From Chelatococcus composti (GTDB lineage: Bacteria; Pseudomonadota; Alphaproteobacteria; Rhizobiales; Beijerinckiaceae): a stretch of 64,000 bases of DNA. The notes below the pieces were generated by a model, which was given only the letters and a program-made list of their open reading frames with translations, was not told the DNA's origin and made no database searches. Shown piece by piece: positions 21,427 through 31,023 of the stretch (its first letter is position 1; every line of letters starts with the position of its first letter). The DNA lies in NCBI RefSeq assembly GCF_014201415.1, contig NZ_JACHEH010000001.1, forward strand, positions 496,001-560,000. The letters are read 5' to 3'. The position numbers and the translations under genes were made by a program.

Positions 21427-22644
21427 ATGTCGGTTATCTCGTCCGTTGCAGGGAGCAGCCGGTTCGTTCGCAGGCTGCTGTTGTCGGGTTTGCTCGTGCT
21501 GGCCTGGCTCGCCGCGGCTGCAGGGGCGGCGAGGGCGCAGACATTTCAGACATCGGCGGAATTCGCCATCCTGATGGATGCGCAAACGCGCGGCGTCCTC
21601 TATGCGAAGGCGCCCGACGCGCCAATGATCCCGGCCAGCCTCGCCAAGCTCATGACGGCGGCCGTGGTCTTCGAGGAGATCAAGGGGGGGCGCCTGTCGC
21701 TCGACGACACTTTCGTCATCTCCGAGAACGCCTGGCGGCGCGGCGGCGCGCCCTCCGGCGGCTCCACCATGTTCGCCGTCGTGAACAGCCGCGTTTCCGT
21801 CGCGGACCTTCTGCGCGGGCTCATCGTCCAGTCAGGCAACGATGCGGCCATCGCCCTGGCCGAGGGCATCGCGGGCACCGAGGAGAACTTCGCCCGGCTC
21901 ATGAACGAACGGGCGAAGGCAATCGGCCTGCGTAGCAGCACCTTCCGCAACGCCACGGGCTATTCCGATCCGGAACAGCGCACGACAGCCCGCGACCTTG
22001 CCGTGCTTTCGCTATATCTCATCGAGAACTTCCCGGACCTCTATCCCATCTTCGGCGAGCGCGAGTTCACCTGGAACAAGATCCGCCAGCAGAACCGCAA
22101 TCCGCTGCTGGCGATGGAGATTGGTGCCGACGGGCTGAAGACGGGCAATCTGCCGGAATCCGGCTATGGCCTCGTCGGCTCGGCCGTGCGCGACGGTCGG
22201 CGGCTCGTCGTCGTGCTCAACGGCCTGCGCAACGCGCGTGACCGGGCCAACGAGGGACGCAAGCTGCTCGAGTGGGGCTTCAACAATTTCGAGACACGCG
22301 AGATCTTCAAGGCTGGCGAGGTCATCAGCGAGGCGCAGGTCTATGGCGGCGCCCGGGGGCGGGTGCCGCTCGTCGCCAGGGAGCCGGTGCGCGTGCTGGT
22401 GCCGCGCGGCGCGAGCGACCGTCTCGACGTGAAGGTGGTCTACCGCGGTCCGCTGAAGGCGCCGGTCGCGGCAGGGACGCAGGTTGCCGAGCTGCGGGTC
22501 ACGCGCGACGAGGTCGACGCGCTCGTCCTGCCGCTATACACAGACGAGGCGGTGGAGTCGGGCAGCCTTTCGCAACGCGCCTTCGACGCGCTGTTTGAGC
22601 TCGGTACCGGCGCCATCCGCGATGCGTTGAGCAAGCTATTGTAA
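21427..22644 (+). CDS. dacC: D-alanyl-D-alanine carboxypeptidase (PBP5/6 family)
   Basis: A 405-residue penicillin-binding protein with a cleavable signal peptide (hydrophobic LLLSGLLVLAWLAAAAGAA, cut near ARAQ). Active-site motifs: IPASLAKLMT (SxxK), IVQSGNDAAIAL (SxN) and DGLKTGNLP (KTG). The C-terminal beta-sandwich domain and an amphipathic end (GTGAIRDALSKLL) suit membrane anchoring. It trims the terminal D-Ala from peptidoglycan pentapeptides in the periplasm. It overlaps the rlpA-tmk string, a common arrangement in this group. Confidence 0.93.
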   Translation: MSVISSVAGSSRFVRRLLLSGLLVLAWLAAAAGAARAQTFQTSAEFAILMDAQTRGVLYAKAPDAPMIPASLAKLMTAAVVFEEIKGGRLSLDDTFVISENAWRRGGAPSGGSTMFAVVNSRVSVADLLRGLIVQSGNDAAIALAEGIAGTEENFARLMNERAKAIGLRSSTFRNATGYSDPEQRTTARDLAVLSLYLIENFPDLYPIFGEREFTWNKIRQQNRNPLLAMEIGADGLKTGNLPESGYGLVGSAVRDGRRLVVVLNGLRNARDRANEGRKLLEWGFNNFETREIFKAGEVISEAQVYGGARGRVPLVAREPVRVLVPRGASDRLDVKVVYRGPLKAPVAAGTQVAELRVTRDEVDALVLPLYTDEAVESGSLSQRAFDALFELGTGAIRDALSKLL

Positions 22645-22653
22645 GAGGCCGTC

Positions 22654-23340
22654 TTGCCGGAAAAAGCGCCGTCGCGGGGCCGGTTCGTCACCTTCGAGGG
22701 CGGCGAGGGGGCAGGCAAGTCCACCCAGGTGGAGTTCCTGCGCGCCCGCCTTTCGCAGCGCGGGATCGACGTCATTGCGACGCGCGAGCCCGGCGGTGCG
22801 CCGCGCGCCGAGCGCATCCGCAACTTTTTGCTCGCCGGCAAGGCCAAGGCGCTCGGGCCGGCGGCCGAGGCCATCCTCTTCTCGGCGGCCCGCAACGACC
22901 ATCTCGAGACGACAATCCGCCCGGCGCTGGCACGCGGCCAGTGGGTGCTGTGCGACCGCTTCAGCGATTCCACCCGTGCCTATCAGGGCGCGCTCGGTGA
23001 TCTCGACCCGGTCTTCCTCAACCGTCTCGAGCAAGTTGTCGTCGGCCCCACGCGCCCGGACCTGACCTTCATCCTCGACCTGCCACCCGAGGTGGGGCTC
23101 GCCCGCGCAGGCGCGCGCCGGCAGGCCCGCAGCGAGGCGACGGACCGTTTCGAGGCAGAGGACATCAGCTTCCACCGGGCGCTTCGCACGGCCTTCCTCA
23201 CCATTGCCAGGGAGGAGCCGGCGCGCTGCGTGGTCATCGACGCCAGCCGCGACGCCGATACCGTCGCCGCCGACATCTGGGCCGAGGTCGAGGCCCGTTT
23301 GCTCGGAACAACGACGCAGGAGTCCGCCGATGGCGCGTGA
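22654..23340 (+). CDS. tmk: Thymidylate kinase
   Basis: A 228-residue dTMP kinase (dTMP to dTDP). P-loop FEGGEGAGKST near residue 15, the DRX/LID regions CDRFSDSTRAYQGAL and substrate-binding TREPGG. The start is TTG 22654, 9 bases after the dacC stop with AGAGG upstream. The 3' end overlaps holB by 11 bases, so the two are translationally coupled. This tmk-holB pair is conserved across many bacteria. Confidence 0.95.
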   Translation: MPEKAPSRGRFVTFEGGEGAGKSTQVEFLRARLSQRGIDVIATREPGGAPRAERIRNFLLAGKAKALGPAAEAILFSAARNDHLETTIRPALARGQWVLCDRFSDSTRAYQGALGDLDPVFLNRLEQVVVGPTRPDLTFILDLPPEVGLARAGARRQARSEATDRFEAEDISFHRALRTAFLTIAREEPARCVVIDASRDADTVAADIWAEVEARLLGTTTQESADGA

Positions 23341-24409
23341 GCCGGTTTCCGCGCAGGAGATGGAGGCCGATCGCTACGGCCTCGCCCCTCATCCGCGCGA
23401 GCGCTTCGATCTCGTGGGCCACGAGGAGGCGGAGCGCTCCTTCCTCGATGCCTGGCGGGCAGGGCGCCTGCACCATGCCTGGCTCATCGGCGGGCCGCGC
23501 GGCATCGGCAAGGCCACCTTTGCCTACCGGGTGGCGCGTTTCCTGCTCGCCTATCCCGACCCTGCCGCCGCGCCGGACGTGCGGGATCTCACCGTCGCGC
23601 CGGACCATCTCGTCGCCCGCAAGGTGGCCGCTCTCTCGCATCCCGACCTTGTCGTCCTGCGGCGCACGCCGGGCACGGACAAGAAGGGCCCCTCGAGTGT
23701 CATCGCCATCGATTCCGTGCGGCGGGCCCTTGCCGTCTTCGGCTCCACGGCCGGGGCGGGCGGCTATCGCGTCTGCATCGTCGACAGCGCCGAGGACCTC
23801 AACGTCGCCAGCGCAAACGCCCTGCTGAAAGTGGTGGAAGAGCCGCCGCCGCGCTCCATCTTCCTCATCGTCTCGCACAGCCCCGGCCGCGTTCTGGCCA
23901 CGATCCGCTCCCGCTGCCGCAAGCTCACGCTGGGAGAGCTCACGCCGGGCGACATCGAGAGGGTGATGCAGGGGCTCGGCCCGCCCTGGGATGCGATCGA
24001 CCCCGCCCTGAGGGCGCGTGCCGCGGCCCTGGCGCAGGGCTCCGTGCAGGGCGCGCTGGAGCTGCTGGACGAGGAACGCATCGCGCTCGTCGAGCGGGTG
24101 CAGGGCATGCTCGTCCGCCTGCCGGCCGTCGACCTGCGCGAGGTGCTCGCACTCGCCGAGCTTACTGCGGGCAGGGACGGGGAGGAGGCGTTCGCGGCCC
24201 TCATGGCGACGATCGACATGTTCGTCACCAAGACCATTCATGAACGGACGGCAGAGGGTGCGGCTCGCCTTGCGCCCTTGGTCGAGGTGTGGGAGAAGAG
24301 CCGCGGTGCGGCGCGCGAAGCGCAAGTGCTCAATCTCGACCGCCGCCCTTTGGTTCTGTCTATTTTCAACGACCTGGCCGGCGCGCTGCGCCACGGTGAA
24401 GCCGCCTGA
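23330..24409 (+). CDS. holB: DNA polymerase III subunit delta'
   Basis: A 359-residue clamp-loader subunit of the AAA+ family. It has the HHAWLIGGPRGIGKATFAYR P-loop region (degenerate compared with a true ATPase, as in delta'), VCIVDSAEDLNVASANALLK and VEEPPPRSIFLIVSHSP, then the SRC motif IRSRCRKL. It helps load the beta sliding clamp. ATG 23330 overlaps the tmk stop. metG follows 27 bases after the stop. Confidence 0.93.
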   Translation: MAREPVSAQEMEADRYGLAPHPRERFDLVGHEEAERSFLDAWRAGRLHHAWLIGGPRGIGKATFAYRVARFLLAYPDPAAAPDVRDLTVAPDHLVARKVAALSHPDLVVLRRTPGTDKKGPSSVIAIDSVRRALAVFGSTAGAGGYRVCIVDSAEDLNVASANALLKVVEEPPPRSIFLIVSHSPGRVLATIRSRCRKLTLGELTPGDIERVMQGLGPPWDAIDPALRARAAALAQGSVQGALELLDEERIALVERVQGMLVRLPAVDLREVLALAELTAGRDGEEAFAALMATIDMFVTKTIHERTAEGAARLAPLVEVWEKSRGAAREAQVLNLDRRPLVLSIFNDLAGALRHGEAA

Positions 24410-24436
24410 GCCAGCGAGATTCGGACACGGTTGGGC

Positions 24437-25999
24437 ATGGGCCATCCCGAGACCTTCTACATCACGACCGCCATCTCCTATCCCAATGGCGCCCCGCACA
24501 TCGGCCACGCCTACGAGGCGGTGGTGGCGGACGCCATCGCGCGCTTCAAGCGGCTCGACGGCTATGACGTCTTCTTCATGACGGGCGTCGACGAGCATGG
24601 CCTGAAGATGACGCAGACGGCGGCGAAGGAAGGCATCAGCCCGCGCGAGCTGTCCGACCGCAACACGGCGCTCTTCCAGGAGATGTGCGATGCGCTCGCC
24701 GTGTCGCGCGACCGCTTCATCCGCACGACGGAGCCCGCCCATTACGCTGCCTCCCAGGCGCTGTGGAAGCGCATGGTCGAGGTCGGGGACATCTATCTCG
24801 GCACCTATGCCGGCTGGTACTCGGTCCGCGACGAGGCCTTCTACGACGAGAGCGAGACAACGCTGAACGCTGACGGCGTGCGTCTGGGCCCGCAGGGCAC
24901 GCCGGTGGAGTGGACGGAGGAGCAGACCTATTTCTTCCGCCTCTCGGCCTATCAGGACCGGCTGCTGGAGCTCTACGAGAGCAACCCGGACTTCATCGGC
25001 CCGGAAGGTCGGCGCAACGAGGTGATCAGCTTCGTCAAGGGCGGGCTGCAGGATCTCTCGATCTCGCGCACCACGCTGACCTGGGGCGTGCCGGTGCCGG
25101 ACGCGCCGGGCCACGTGATGTACGTGTGGGTCGATGCGCTCACTAACTACCTCACAGGCCTCGGCTATCCCGACACGCAATCGCCGCGGTGGCGCTACTG
25201 GCCGGCGGACGTGCACATCATCGGCAAGGACATCGTGCGCTTCCACGCGGTCTACTGGCCCGCCTTCCTGATGTCCGCCGGGCTGCCGGTGCCGAAGCGT
25301 GTCTTCGGCCACGGCTTCCTGTTCAACCGGGGCGAGAAGATGTCGAAGTCGGTCGGCAACGTCATCGACCCGTTCGCGTTGGCCCGGACCTACGGCGTGG
25401 ACCAGCTGCGCTACTTCTTCCTGCGCGAGGTGCCGTTCGGCCAGGATGGCAACTATAGCCACGAGGCCATCGTCAACCGCATAAACGCGGATCTCGCCAA
25501 TGACCTCGGCAACCTCGCCCAGCGCTCGCTGTCGATGATCGCCAAGAACTGCGACGGCAAGGTGCCCGAGCCCGGCCCCTTCACCGCGGCCGACGAGGCC
25601 CTGCTCGCGGCGGCGGACGGCCTCCTCGCCAAGGCGCGGGCGGCCATGCAGAACTTTGCCCTGCACACCGTGCTGGCTGATGTCTGGGCGGTGGTGGGTG
25701 AGGCGAACCGCTATTTCGCCGGGCAGGAGCCCTGGGCCCTGCGCAAGACGGACCCGGCACGTATGGCGACGGTGCTGTACGTGACGGCGGAGGTGCTGCG
25801 CAACGTCGCCATCCTCGCCCAGCCGGTGACGCCGGCGGCGGCGGGGCGCCTGCTCGATCTCCTGTCCGTTGCGGAGGACAAGCGGCGCTTCGACTCGCTC
25901 GGCCCCGCCGGGCGCCTCGTTCCCGGCACGGCCCTGCCGGCCCCGGCCCCCATCTTTCCGCGCTTCGTGGAGGAGGAGCAGCAGGAGACCAAGGCCTGA
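24437..25999 (+). CDS. metG: Methionyl-tRNA synthetase
   Basis: A 520-residue class I aminoacyl-tRNA synthetase. HIGH motif [13 protein letters not shown] motif [10 protein letters not shown], and the MetRS pattern [20 protein letters not shown] near the start. The connective-peptide region carries no CxxC pairs, so it belongs to the short type without zinc knuckles and without the C-terminal tRNA-binding extension. ATG 24437 gives the standard N-terminus; TTG 24431 is two codons upstream. Its stop overlaps the tatD start (TGATG). Confidence 0.96.
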   Translation: MGHPETFYITTAISYPNGAPHIGHAYEAVVADAIARFKRLDGYDVFFMTGVDEHGLKMTQTAAKEGISPRELSDRNTALFQEMCDALAVSRDRFIRTTEPAHYAASQALWKRMVEVGDIYLGTYAGWYSVRDEAFYDESETTLNADGVRLGPQGTPVEWTEEQTYFFRLSAYQDRLLELYESNPDFIGPEGRRNEVISFVKGGLQDLSISRTTLTWGVPVPDAPGHVMYVWVDALTNYLTGLGYPDTQSPRWRYWPADVHIIGKDIVRFHAVYWPAFLMSAGLPVPKRVFGHGFLFNRGEKMSKSVGNVIDPFALARTYGVDQLRYFFLREVPFGQDGNYSHEAIVNRINADLANDLGNLAQRSLSMIAKNCDGKVPEPGPFTAADEALLAAADGLLAKARAAMQNFALHTVLADVWAVVGEANRYFAGQEPWALRKTDPARMATVLYVTAEVLRNVAILAQPVTPAAAGRLLDLLSVAEDKRRFDSLGPAGRLVPGTALPAPAPIFPRFVEEEQQETKA

Positions 26000-26802
26000 T
26001 GCTGGTCGACAGTCACTGCCACCTCGACTTCCCCGATTTCGCCAGCGAGCTCGACGCCGTCGTGGCGCGCGCGCGCGCGGCCGGCGTGGGCCATCTCGTC
26101 ACCATCTCGACGCGCGTCAGGCAGTTCGCCACCTATGCCGCGCTGGCCGAGCGCTTCGAAGGCGTCTCTTGCACAGTGGGCACCCATCCGCACAATGCGG
26201 GTGAGGAGCCGGACGTCACGGCGGATGAGCTCGTGGCACTCTCGCGCCACCCGCGCTGCATCGGTATTGGCGAGGCGGGGCTCGACTATCACTACGACCG
26301 CAGCCCGCGCGACGTGCAGAAGGCCGTGTTCCGCACCCATATCGCGGCGGCGCGGGAGACGGGCCTGCCGCTTGTCATCCATGCGCGGGCGGCCGACGAG
26401 GACATGATCGCCATTCTGCGGGACGAGATGGGCAAGGGCGCCTTTCGGGCCGTGCTGCACTGCTTCTCGTCGGGGCCGGAGCTGGCGCGCGTCGGAGTGG
26501 AGCTGGGGCTCTACATCTCCTTCTCGGGCATCCTGACCTTCAAGAGCTCGCAGGAGCTGCGCGACATCGCCGCACAGGTGCCGCGCGAGCGGCTGCTCGT
26601 CGAGACGGACGCGCCCTATCTCGCGCCCGTTCCCAACCGCGGCAAGCGCAACGAGCCCGCCTTCGTCGTCCATACGGCCAAGGTTCTTGCTGAACTGCAC
26701 GGGGTGACACCGGCCGAGATGGCGGCGATCACCACCGGCAATTTCCGCCGCCTCTTCACCAAGGCGCAGCTCGGCCAAGGCGCGGGAGACGCCGCCGCAT
26801 GA
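25999..26802 (+). CDS. TatD-family metal-dependent hydrolase (YcfH-like)
   Basis: A 267-residue TIM-barrel metallohydrolase of the TatD DNase family. Metal ligands appear in VDSHCHLDF (HxH), IGEAGLDYHYD (Glu), HARAADEDM (His), HCFSSG (His) and VETDAPYLAPVPNRGKRNEP (Asp), all family hallmarks. It follows metG with a one-base overlap and overlaps the next gene by four bases, so the three are coupled. Members are implicated in DNA repair or 3'-5' nuclease activity. Confidence 0.93.
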   Translation: MLVDSHCHLDFPDFASELDAVVARARAAGVGHLVTISTRVRQFATYAALAERFEGVSCTVGTHPHNAGEEPDVTADELVALSRHPRCIGIGEAGLDYHYDRSPRDVQKAVFRTHIAAARETGLPLVIHARAADEDMIAILRDEMGKGAFRAVLHCFSSGPELARVGVELGLYISFSGILTFKSSQELRDIAAQVPRERLLVETDAPYLAPVPNRGKRNEPAFVVHTAKVLAELHGVTPAEMAAITTGNFRRLFTKAQLGQGAGDAAA

Positions 26803-27602
26803 CGCTGACCGTGACCATCCTCGGTTGCGGGTCCTCCGGCGGGGTGCCACGCGTCGGAATGGGGTGGGGCGCCTGCGACCCGGCGGAGCCGCGCAACCGA
26901 CGCCGCCGCTGCTCGATCCTCGTCGAAAAGAAGGGTCGGGGAGAGGCGGCGACGACGGTCCTGGTCGACACGTCGCCCGATCTGCGCGAACAGCTGCTCG
27001 ACGCCAACGTCCGCCATCTCGACGCTGTCCTCTTCACGCACGAGCACGCCGACCACACGCACGGGATCGATGACCTTCGCCCGCTGGTGCTGACGATGCG
27101 CCGCTGCATCGACGTCTATCTGGACGAGCGCACCAGCGAGAAGGTGCGCACCCGCTTCGACTATTGTTTCGTTACGCCGCCCGGCAGCGACTATCCACCG
27201 ATCCTCGTCGAGCACCGTCTCACAAGCGGGCAGGAGGTGCACATTGAAGGACCAGGCGGCACGGTGTCCGCCTTGCCCTTCCGCATGGTGCACGGGAACA
27301 TCGACGCGCTTGGCTTCCGCTTTGGCAAGCTGGCGTATGCGAGCGACGTCAGCCTCATGCCCGACGAAGCGAAGGCGGTGCTGTACGGCCTCGAAGTGCT
27401 GATTGTCGACGCACTGCGCTACACGCGGCACCCGAGCCACTTCAACCTCGAGCAGGCCCTGGCGCTGATCGAGGAGGTGGCCCCACAACGGGCCGTGCTC
27501 ACCAACCTGCACACCGACCTTGACTATGCCACCCTGCGCCGTCAGGTGCCGCCCCACGTGGAGCCGGCCTATGACGGGATGACGATTACGGCTTCCGATT
27601 AA
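26799..27602 (+). CDS. MBL-fold metal-dependent hydrolase (PhnP-like)
   Basis: A 267-residue metallo-beta-lactamase-fold protein. The signature THEHADHTHGIDD gives the HxHxDH metal site; VHGNIDALGFRF and LRYTRHPSHFNLEQAL supply the later ligands. It begins LGCGSSGGVPRVGMGWGACD, typical of the PhnP/phosphoribosyl-cyclic-phosphodiesterase-like branch. It forms the last gene of the tmk-holB-metG-tatD string, overlapping tatD by four bases. Substrate not proven. Confidence 0.9.
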   Translation: MTLTVTILGCGSSGGVPRVGMGWGACDPAEPRNRRRRCSILVEKKGRGEAATTVLVDTSPDLREQLLDANVRHLDAVLFTHEHADHTHGIDDLRPLVLTMRRCIDVYLDERTSEKVRTRFDYCFVTPPGSDYPPILVEHRLTSGQEVHIEGPGGTVSALPFRMVHGNIDALGFRFGKLAYASDVSLMPDEAKAVLYGLEVLIVDALRYTRHPSHFNLEQALALIEEVAPQRAVLTNLHTDLDYATLRRQVPPHVEPAYDGMTITASD

Positions 27603-27615
27603 GATCGGCCGATAA

Positions 27616-27786
27616 TCAGTTGTTGTTATTCTTCTTTTTCCGCTTGGGTGCAGGCTGCGTCTGCGACGGGGGATCGCTGGCGGGGAAGGAATCCTCCAGC
27701 TCCTCGTCGAGCACCTCGTCCTGATGCTGCTTCTTCTCGGCTTTCTCGCGCTCCCGCTCGCTGCGGGACTTGTGCGGATCGTCCAT
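27616..27786 (-). CDS. Tiny FPASDP-motif protein
   Basis: A 56-residue, highly charged protein: DPHKSRSEREREKAEKKQHQ at the N-terminus, then LDEELEDSFPASDPPSQTQP, then a basic PKRKKKNNNN end. The ELEDSFPASDPP core is a motif seen in small proteins of many alphaproteobacteria, of unknown function. A second copy of the family lies at 59637 in this window. It sits downstream of glcB on the same strand, 121 bases after its stop. Probably disordered and cytoplasmic. Confidence 0.7.
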   Translation of the reverse strand: MDDPHKSRSEREREKAEKKQHQDEVLDEELEDSFPASDPPSQTQPAPKRKKKNNNN

Positions 27787-27907
27787 GCCCGGCTCCTCGC
27801 TCTGGCCTCGTGCCACATGTGTCTGAGGCATATCAAAGCAACGCCGGCCACCGCCTTGCGGTTCCAGTGGCCCGGCGGTGCGGGGCAGGCAACGGGGCGC
27901 AGGCTGC

Positions 27908-30106
27908 TCAGGTGGCGGCCCGGTCCTTCTCCTTGCGCAGGCGGCGGAACCGGTGGAGCAGGGGCTCGGTGTATCCGTTCGGCTGCCGCGTGCCCTCGAA
28001 GATGAGGGCGCAGGCCGCCTGGAAGGCGAGCGAATTGTCGAAATCGGGCGCCATGGGGCGATAGTTCGGGTCGCCGGCGTTCTGCCGGTCGACCACGGCG
28101 GCGAGCCGCTTCAGCGCCCCCATCACCTGATCGCGCGAGACGATGCCGTGGCGCAGCCAGTTGGCGAGATGCTGGGCCGAGATGCGCAGCGTGGCGCGAT
28201 CCTCCATCAGGGCGACATCGTGGATGTCCGGCACCTTGGAGCAGCCGATGCCCTGGTCGACCCAGCGCACCACGTAGCCGAGAAGGCTCTGGACGTTGGT
28301 GTCGACCTCCTCGGCAATCTCCGCCGCCGACCAGTTCACGCGGTCGGCCAGCGGCAGGGTCAGCAGGTCGGCACGCTGCGCTGGCGCCCGCTTGCGGATC
28401 TCTGCCTGGCGGGCCGCCACGTCAACCGCCAGATAGTGCAAGGTGTGCAGCGTCGCGGCCGTGGGTGAGGGCACCCAGGCAGTGCTCGCCCCGGCGAGCG
28501 GATGGCCGAGCTTCTGCTCGAGCATGGCATGCATCAGGTCGGGCATGGCCCACATGCCCTTGCCGATCTGCCCGCGGCCGTCGAGGCCCGTGGCCAGGCC
28601 GGTGTCGACGTTGCCGTCCTCGTAGGCCTTGATCCACGTTGAGGCCTTCATGTCGGCCTTGCGGATCATCGGGCCCGCTTCCATCGACGTATGGATCTCG
28701 TCGCCCGTGCGGTCGAGGAAGCCCGTGTTGATGAAGCAGATGCGGTCCTTGGCGGCGCGGATAGATGCCTTGAGATTGACGCTCGTGCGGCGCTCCTCGT
28801 CCATCACGCCCATCTTGAGCGTGTTGCGCGGAAGGGCCAGGGCATCCTCGATGGCGGCGAAAAGTGCATCAGCGAAAGCCACTTCCTCAGGGCCGTGCAT
28901 CTTGGGCTTGACGATGTACATCTGACCCGTGGCGGAATTGGCGCGGCGGCCCGAGGGGCCGATGTCGTGGAGGGCGATGGCCGCCGTCACCATGCCGTCG
29001 AGGATGCCTTCGGGGATCTCGTTGCCGTTCTCGTCCAGCACAGCATCGGTCGTCATGAGGTGGCCGACGTTGCGCACGAGCATGAGGCTGCGCCCCTTGA
29101 GGCGCAGCTCGCCGCCGCCGGGGCGCCTGTAGACGCGGTCTGCAGCCAGGCGGCGCGTCACCGTGCGCCCGTTCTTCTCGAAGGTCTCGACGAGGTCGCC
29201 CCGCATCAGGCCGAGCCAGTTGCGGTAGACGACGACCTTGTCCTCCGCATCCACAGCCGCGACCGAATCCTCACAGTCCATGATGGTCGTCAGCGCGGCC
29301 TCCAGCTCGATGTCGCTGATGCCGGCCTTGTCGCTGCCGCCGATGGGATGGTTGCGGTTGAAATGCACGATGACGTGGAGGCCGTGCTTGAGGAAGACGA
29401 GCGCCTCCGGCGCATCGCCGTTGCCCGCGAAGCCGGCGAGCTGCGCCGCATCCTTGAGGCCTGTGACGTTGCCGTCCGCGAGCTGCACCGTGAGGGCCGC
29501 GCCATCCACCGCGTAGCGCACGGCATCGGCATGCGAGCCGGAAGCGAGCGGCACGTGCTGGTCCAGCATACGCCGGCCGAAGGCAATGACCTCGGCGCCG
29601 CGCGCCGGGTCATAGGGGCCCGGCGACGGCCGCTTGCCGTCCAGCGCATCGGTGCCGTAGAGCGCGTCGTAGAGGCTGCCCCAACGGGCGTTGGCGGCGT
29701 TCAGCGCATAGCGCGCGTTCATCACCGGCACGACGAGCTGCGGCCCCGCGATGGTGGCGATCTCGGGGTCGACATTGGTCGTTCCGACGCGGAAATCGCC
29801 TATATCATCAACGATATAGCAAATTTTCCTGAGAAAGCGCTCGTAGGCTTCCGCATCGTGTGGGCGGCCAGCGCGGCTGCGGTGCCATTCGTCGATCTGT
29901 GCCTGCAGCGCGTCGCGCTTGGCCAGAAGCGCGCGGTTCTGCGGCGCGAAGGTGGCGATGATCGCCTCGAGACGCTGCCAGAATGCATCGGGCGCGATCC
30001 CGGTGCCAGGCAGCGCTTCCTCAGTAATGAAGGCATGGAGCGGTGCGGCGACCTTCAGCTTGCCACAGGCGACATATCCATTTGCCGACACGCCGGAACC
30101 GACCAT
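27908..30106 (-). CDS. glcB: Malate synthase G
   Basis: A 732-residue malate synthase of the G (monomeric, long) type, which condenses glyoxylate and acetyl-CoA to malate. Family segments include [60 protein letters not shown] and [20 protein letters not shown]. Length is normal. No isocitrate lyase or glycolate oxidase gene is adjacent, so the glyoxylate source lies elsewhere. A 900-base gene-free region lies upstream. Confidence 0.95.
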   Translation of the reverse strand: MVGSGVSANGYVACGKLKVAAPLHAFITEEALPGTGIAPDAFWQRLEAIIATFAPQNRALLAKRDALQAQIDEWHRSRAGRPHDAEAYERFLRKICYIVDDIGDFRVGTTNVDPEIATIAGPQLVVPVMNARYALNAANARWGSLYDALYGTDALDGKRPSPGPYDPARGAEVIAFGRRMLDQHVPLASGSHADAVRYAVDGAALTVQLADGNVTGLKDAAQLAGFAGNGDAPEALVFLKHGLHVIVHFNRNHPIGGSDKAGISDIELEAALTTIMDCEDSVAAVDAEDKVVVYRNWLGLMRGDLVETFEKNGRTVTRRLAADRVYRRPGGGELRLKGRSLMLVRNVGHLMTTDAVLDENGNEIPEGILDGMVTAAIALHDIGPSGRRANSATGQMYIVKPKMHGPEEVAFADALFAAIEDALALPRNTLKMGVMDEERRTSVNLKASIRAAKDRICFINTGFLDRTGDEIHTSMEAGPMIRKADMKASTWIKAYEDGNVDTGLATGLDGRGQIGKGMWAMPDLMHAMLEQKLGHPLAGASTAWVPSPTAATLHTLHYLAVDVAARQAEIRKRAPAQRADLLTLPLADRVNWSAAEIAEEVDTNVQSLLGYVVRWVDQGIGCSKVPDIHDVALMEDRATLRISAQHLANWLRHGIVSRDQVMGALKRLAAVVDRQNAGDPNYRPMAPDFDNSLAFQAACALIFEGTRQPNGYTEPLLHRFRRLRKEKDRAAT

Positions 30107-31023
30107 CGCTCGCTACCTCCCTGATATTCCTGACGGCAGTGCTGCCGCATGCCTCTGCTTTAGCCAACTCCTAGCCCTCGGACACCGTGCCGCAATGAGA
30201 TGGACTTTCAACCTAACGGAAAAAATGGTGATGAGCCGTGTCGCTCATTGCGATCCCGCGGCCAGTCCTCAGCTCGGCGCCCGGGCCGGAACTCTGGCAG
30301 AAGGCAAAGGGCCGGCGTCAGTCTCCGCCAGGTGCAAAGCGGCAAGGGTCAGGCCGGAGGCCGGGGTCATACCGCAAGCCACCGCAAGCCTGAGTGCTCG
30401 AATGTCGCGATTTTGGTTCCATAATCTTCCTTATGCGAATTTTGGCTAAGCACACGGCGGGGCTCTCCCCCTTGCACCTGGATGGCCGTGCTCTCGGGCT
30501 GGCCGTATCGCGTTGCCACGGCATCGCCGTCGCTGCCCGCTTCGGTGCGCCGGCAATGCGGCCGTGACCGGCCTTACTCCCATGGACCTCTCTTCCGCGG
30601 CGCGGATGATCCGGCCGGCCCGCGTCCGCCTCGGATCTAGTCTAGCCAGACCGCGGATCCGACCTCGCCGACATGCGCCGCTGCTCCGCCGGGTTCTGTC
30701 ACCGACGCTGCGCACCGGTCGGTCATGGCTGCGTGTATCGACGTTTCAAGCCGCGCGGTCCGTCCCGGCGCCGCCGAGCGCCGCTGCGCCATTCGGCCCT
30801 GTCGGCAACAGAGTTACACCCGCGACGCTGATGACCGGCGCCCCCGTGGCCTCCCAGCGTCGTCCGGCGTTCGCATTCATCGCATGACGAATGTTTCCAT
30901 TTTTGACCCAAACAGGAAGCAGAATATATTTCCAAATTCAACGTAAAATATAGATATACATTTATGTTGCCTTCTGAGAATTCGTCGTAAATATTTAATG
31001 CATATGTCATCCGGGAGGGCGCT
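30107..31023. other. Roughly 900-base region without a convincing gene
   Basis: Between the divergent glcB and the RTX-type gene. The short frames here have no family resemblance or good starts. A 10-base tandem repeat (ACCGCAAGCC twice, 30371-30390) is present. The last 130 bases (from about 30890) are sharply AT-rich compared with the rest of the window and contain a promoter-like pair. The glcB promoter must also lie here but I cannot place it. Confidence 0.4.
30903..30930 (+). promoter_or_regulatory. Candidate promoter of the RTX-type gene
   Basis: TTGACC (30903-30908) and TATATT (30925-30930), each one mismatch from the sigma-70 consensus, are spaced 16 bases apart in an AT-rich island about 95 bases before the ATG at 31024. 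Confidence 0.45.

Noticed and set aside
23234-25666. 810-residue minus-strand frame opposite holB and metG
   Set aside because: Long antisense frames are expected in GC-rich DNA; both opposite genes are unmistakable.
28691-30124. 477-residue plus-strand frame opposite malate synthase
   Set aside because: Antisense shadow of glcB with no recognisable motifs.
30371-30390. Tandem 10-base repeat ACCGCAAGCC
   Set aside because: Only two copies and no spacers, so not CRISPR or a regulatory array; probably chance or a small duplication.
30513-30887. 124-residue plus-strand frame in the glcB-RTX gap
   Set aside because: Low-complexity Arg/Pro/Ala sequence without a ribosome-binding site or family resemblance.
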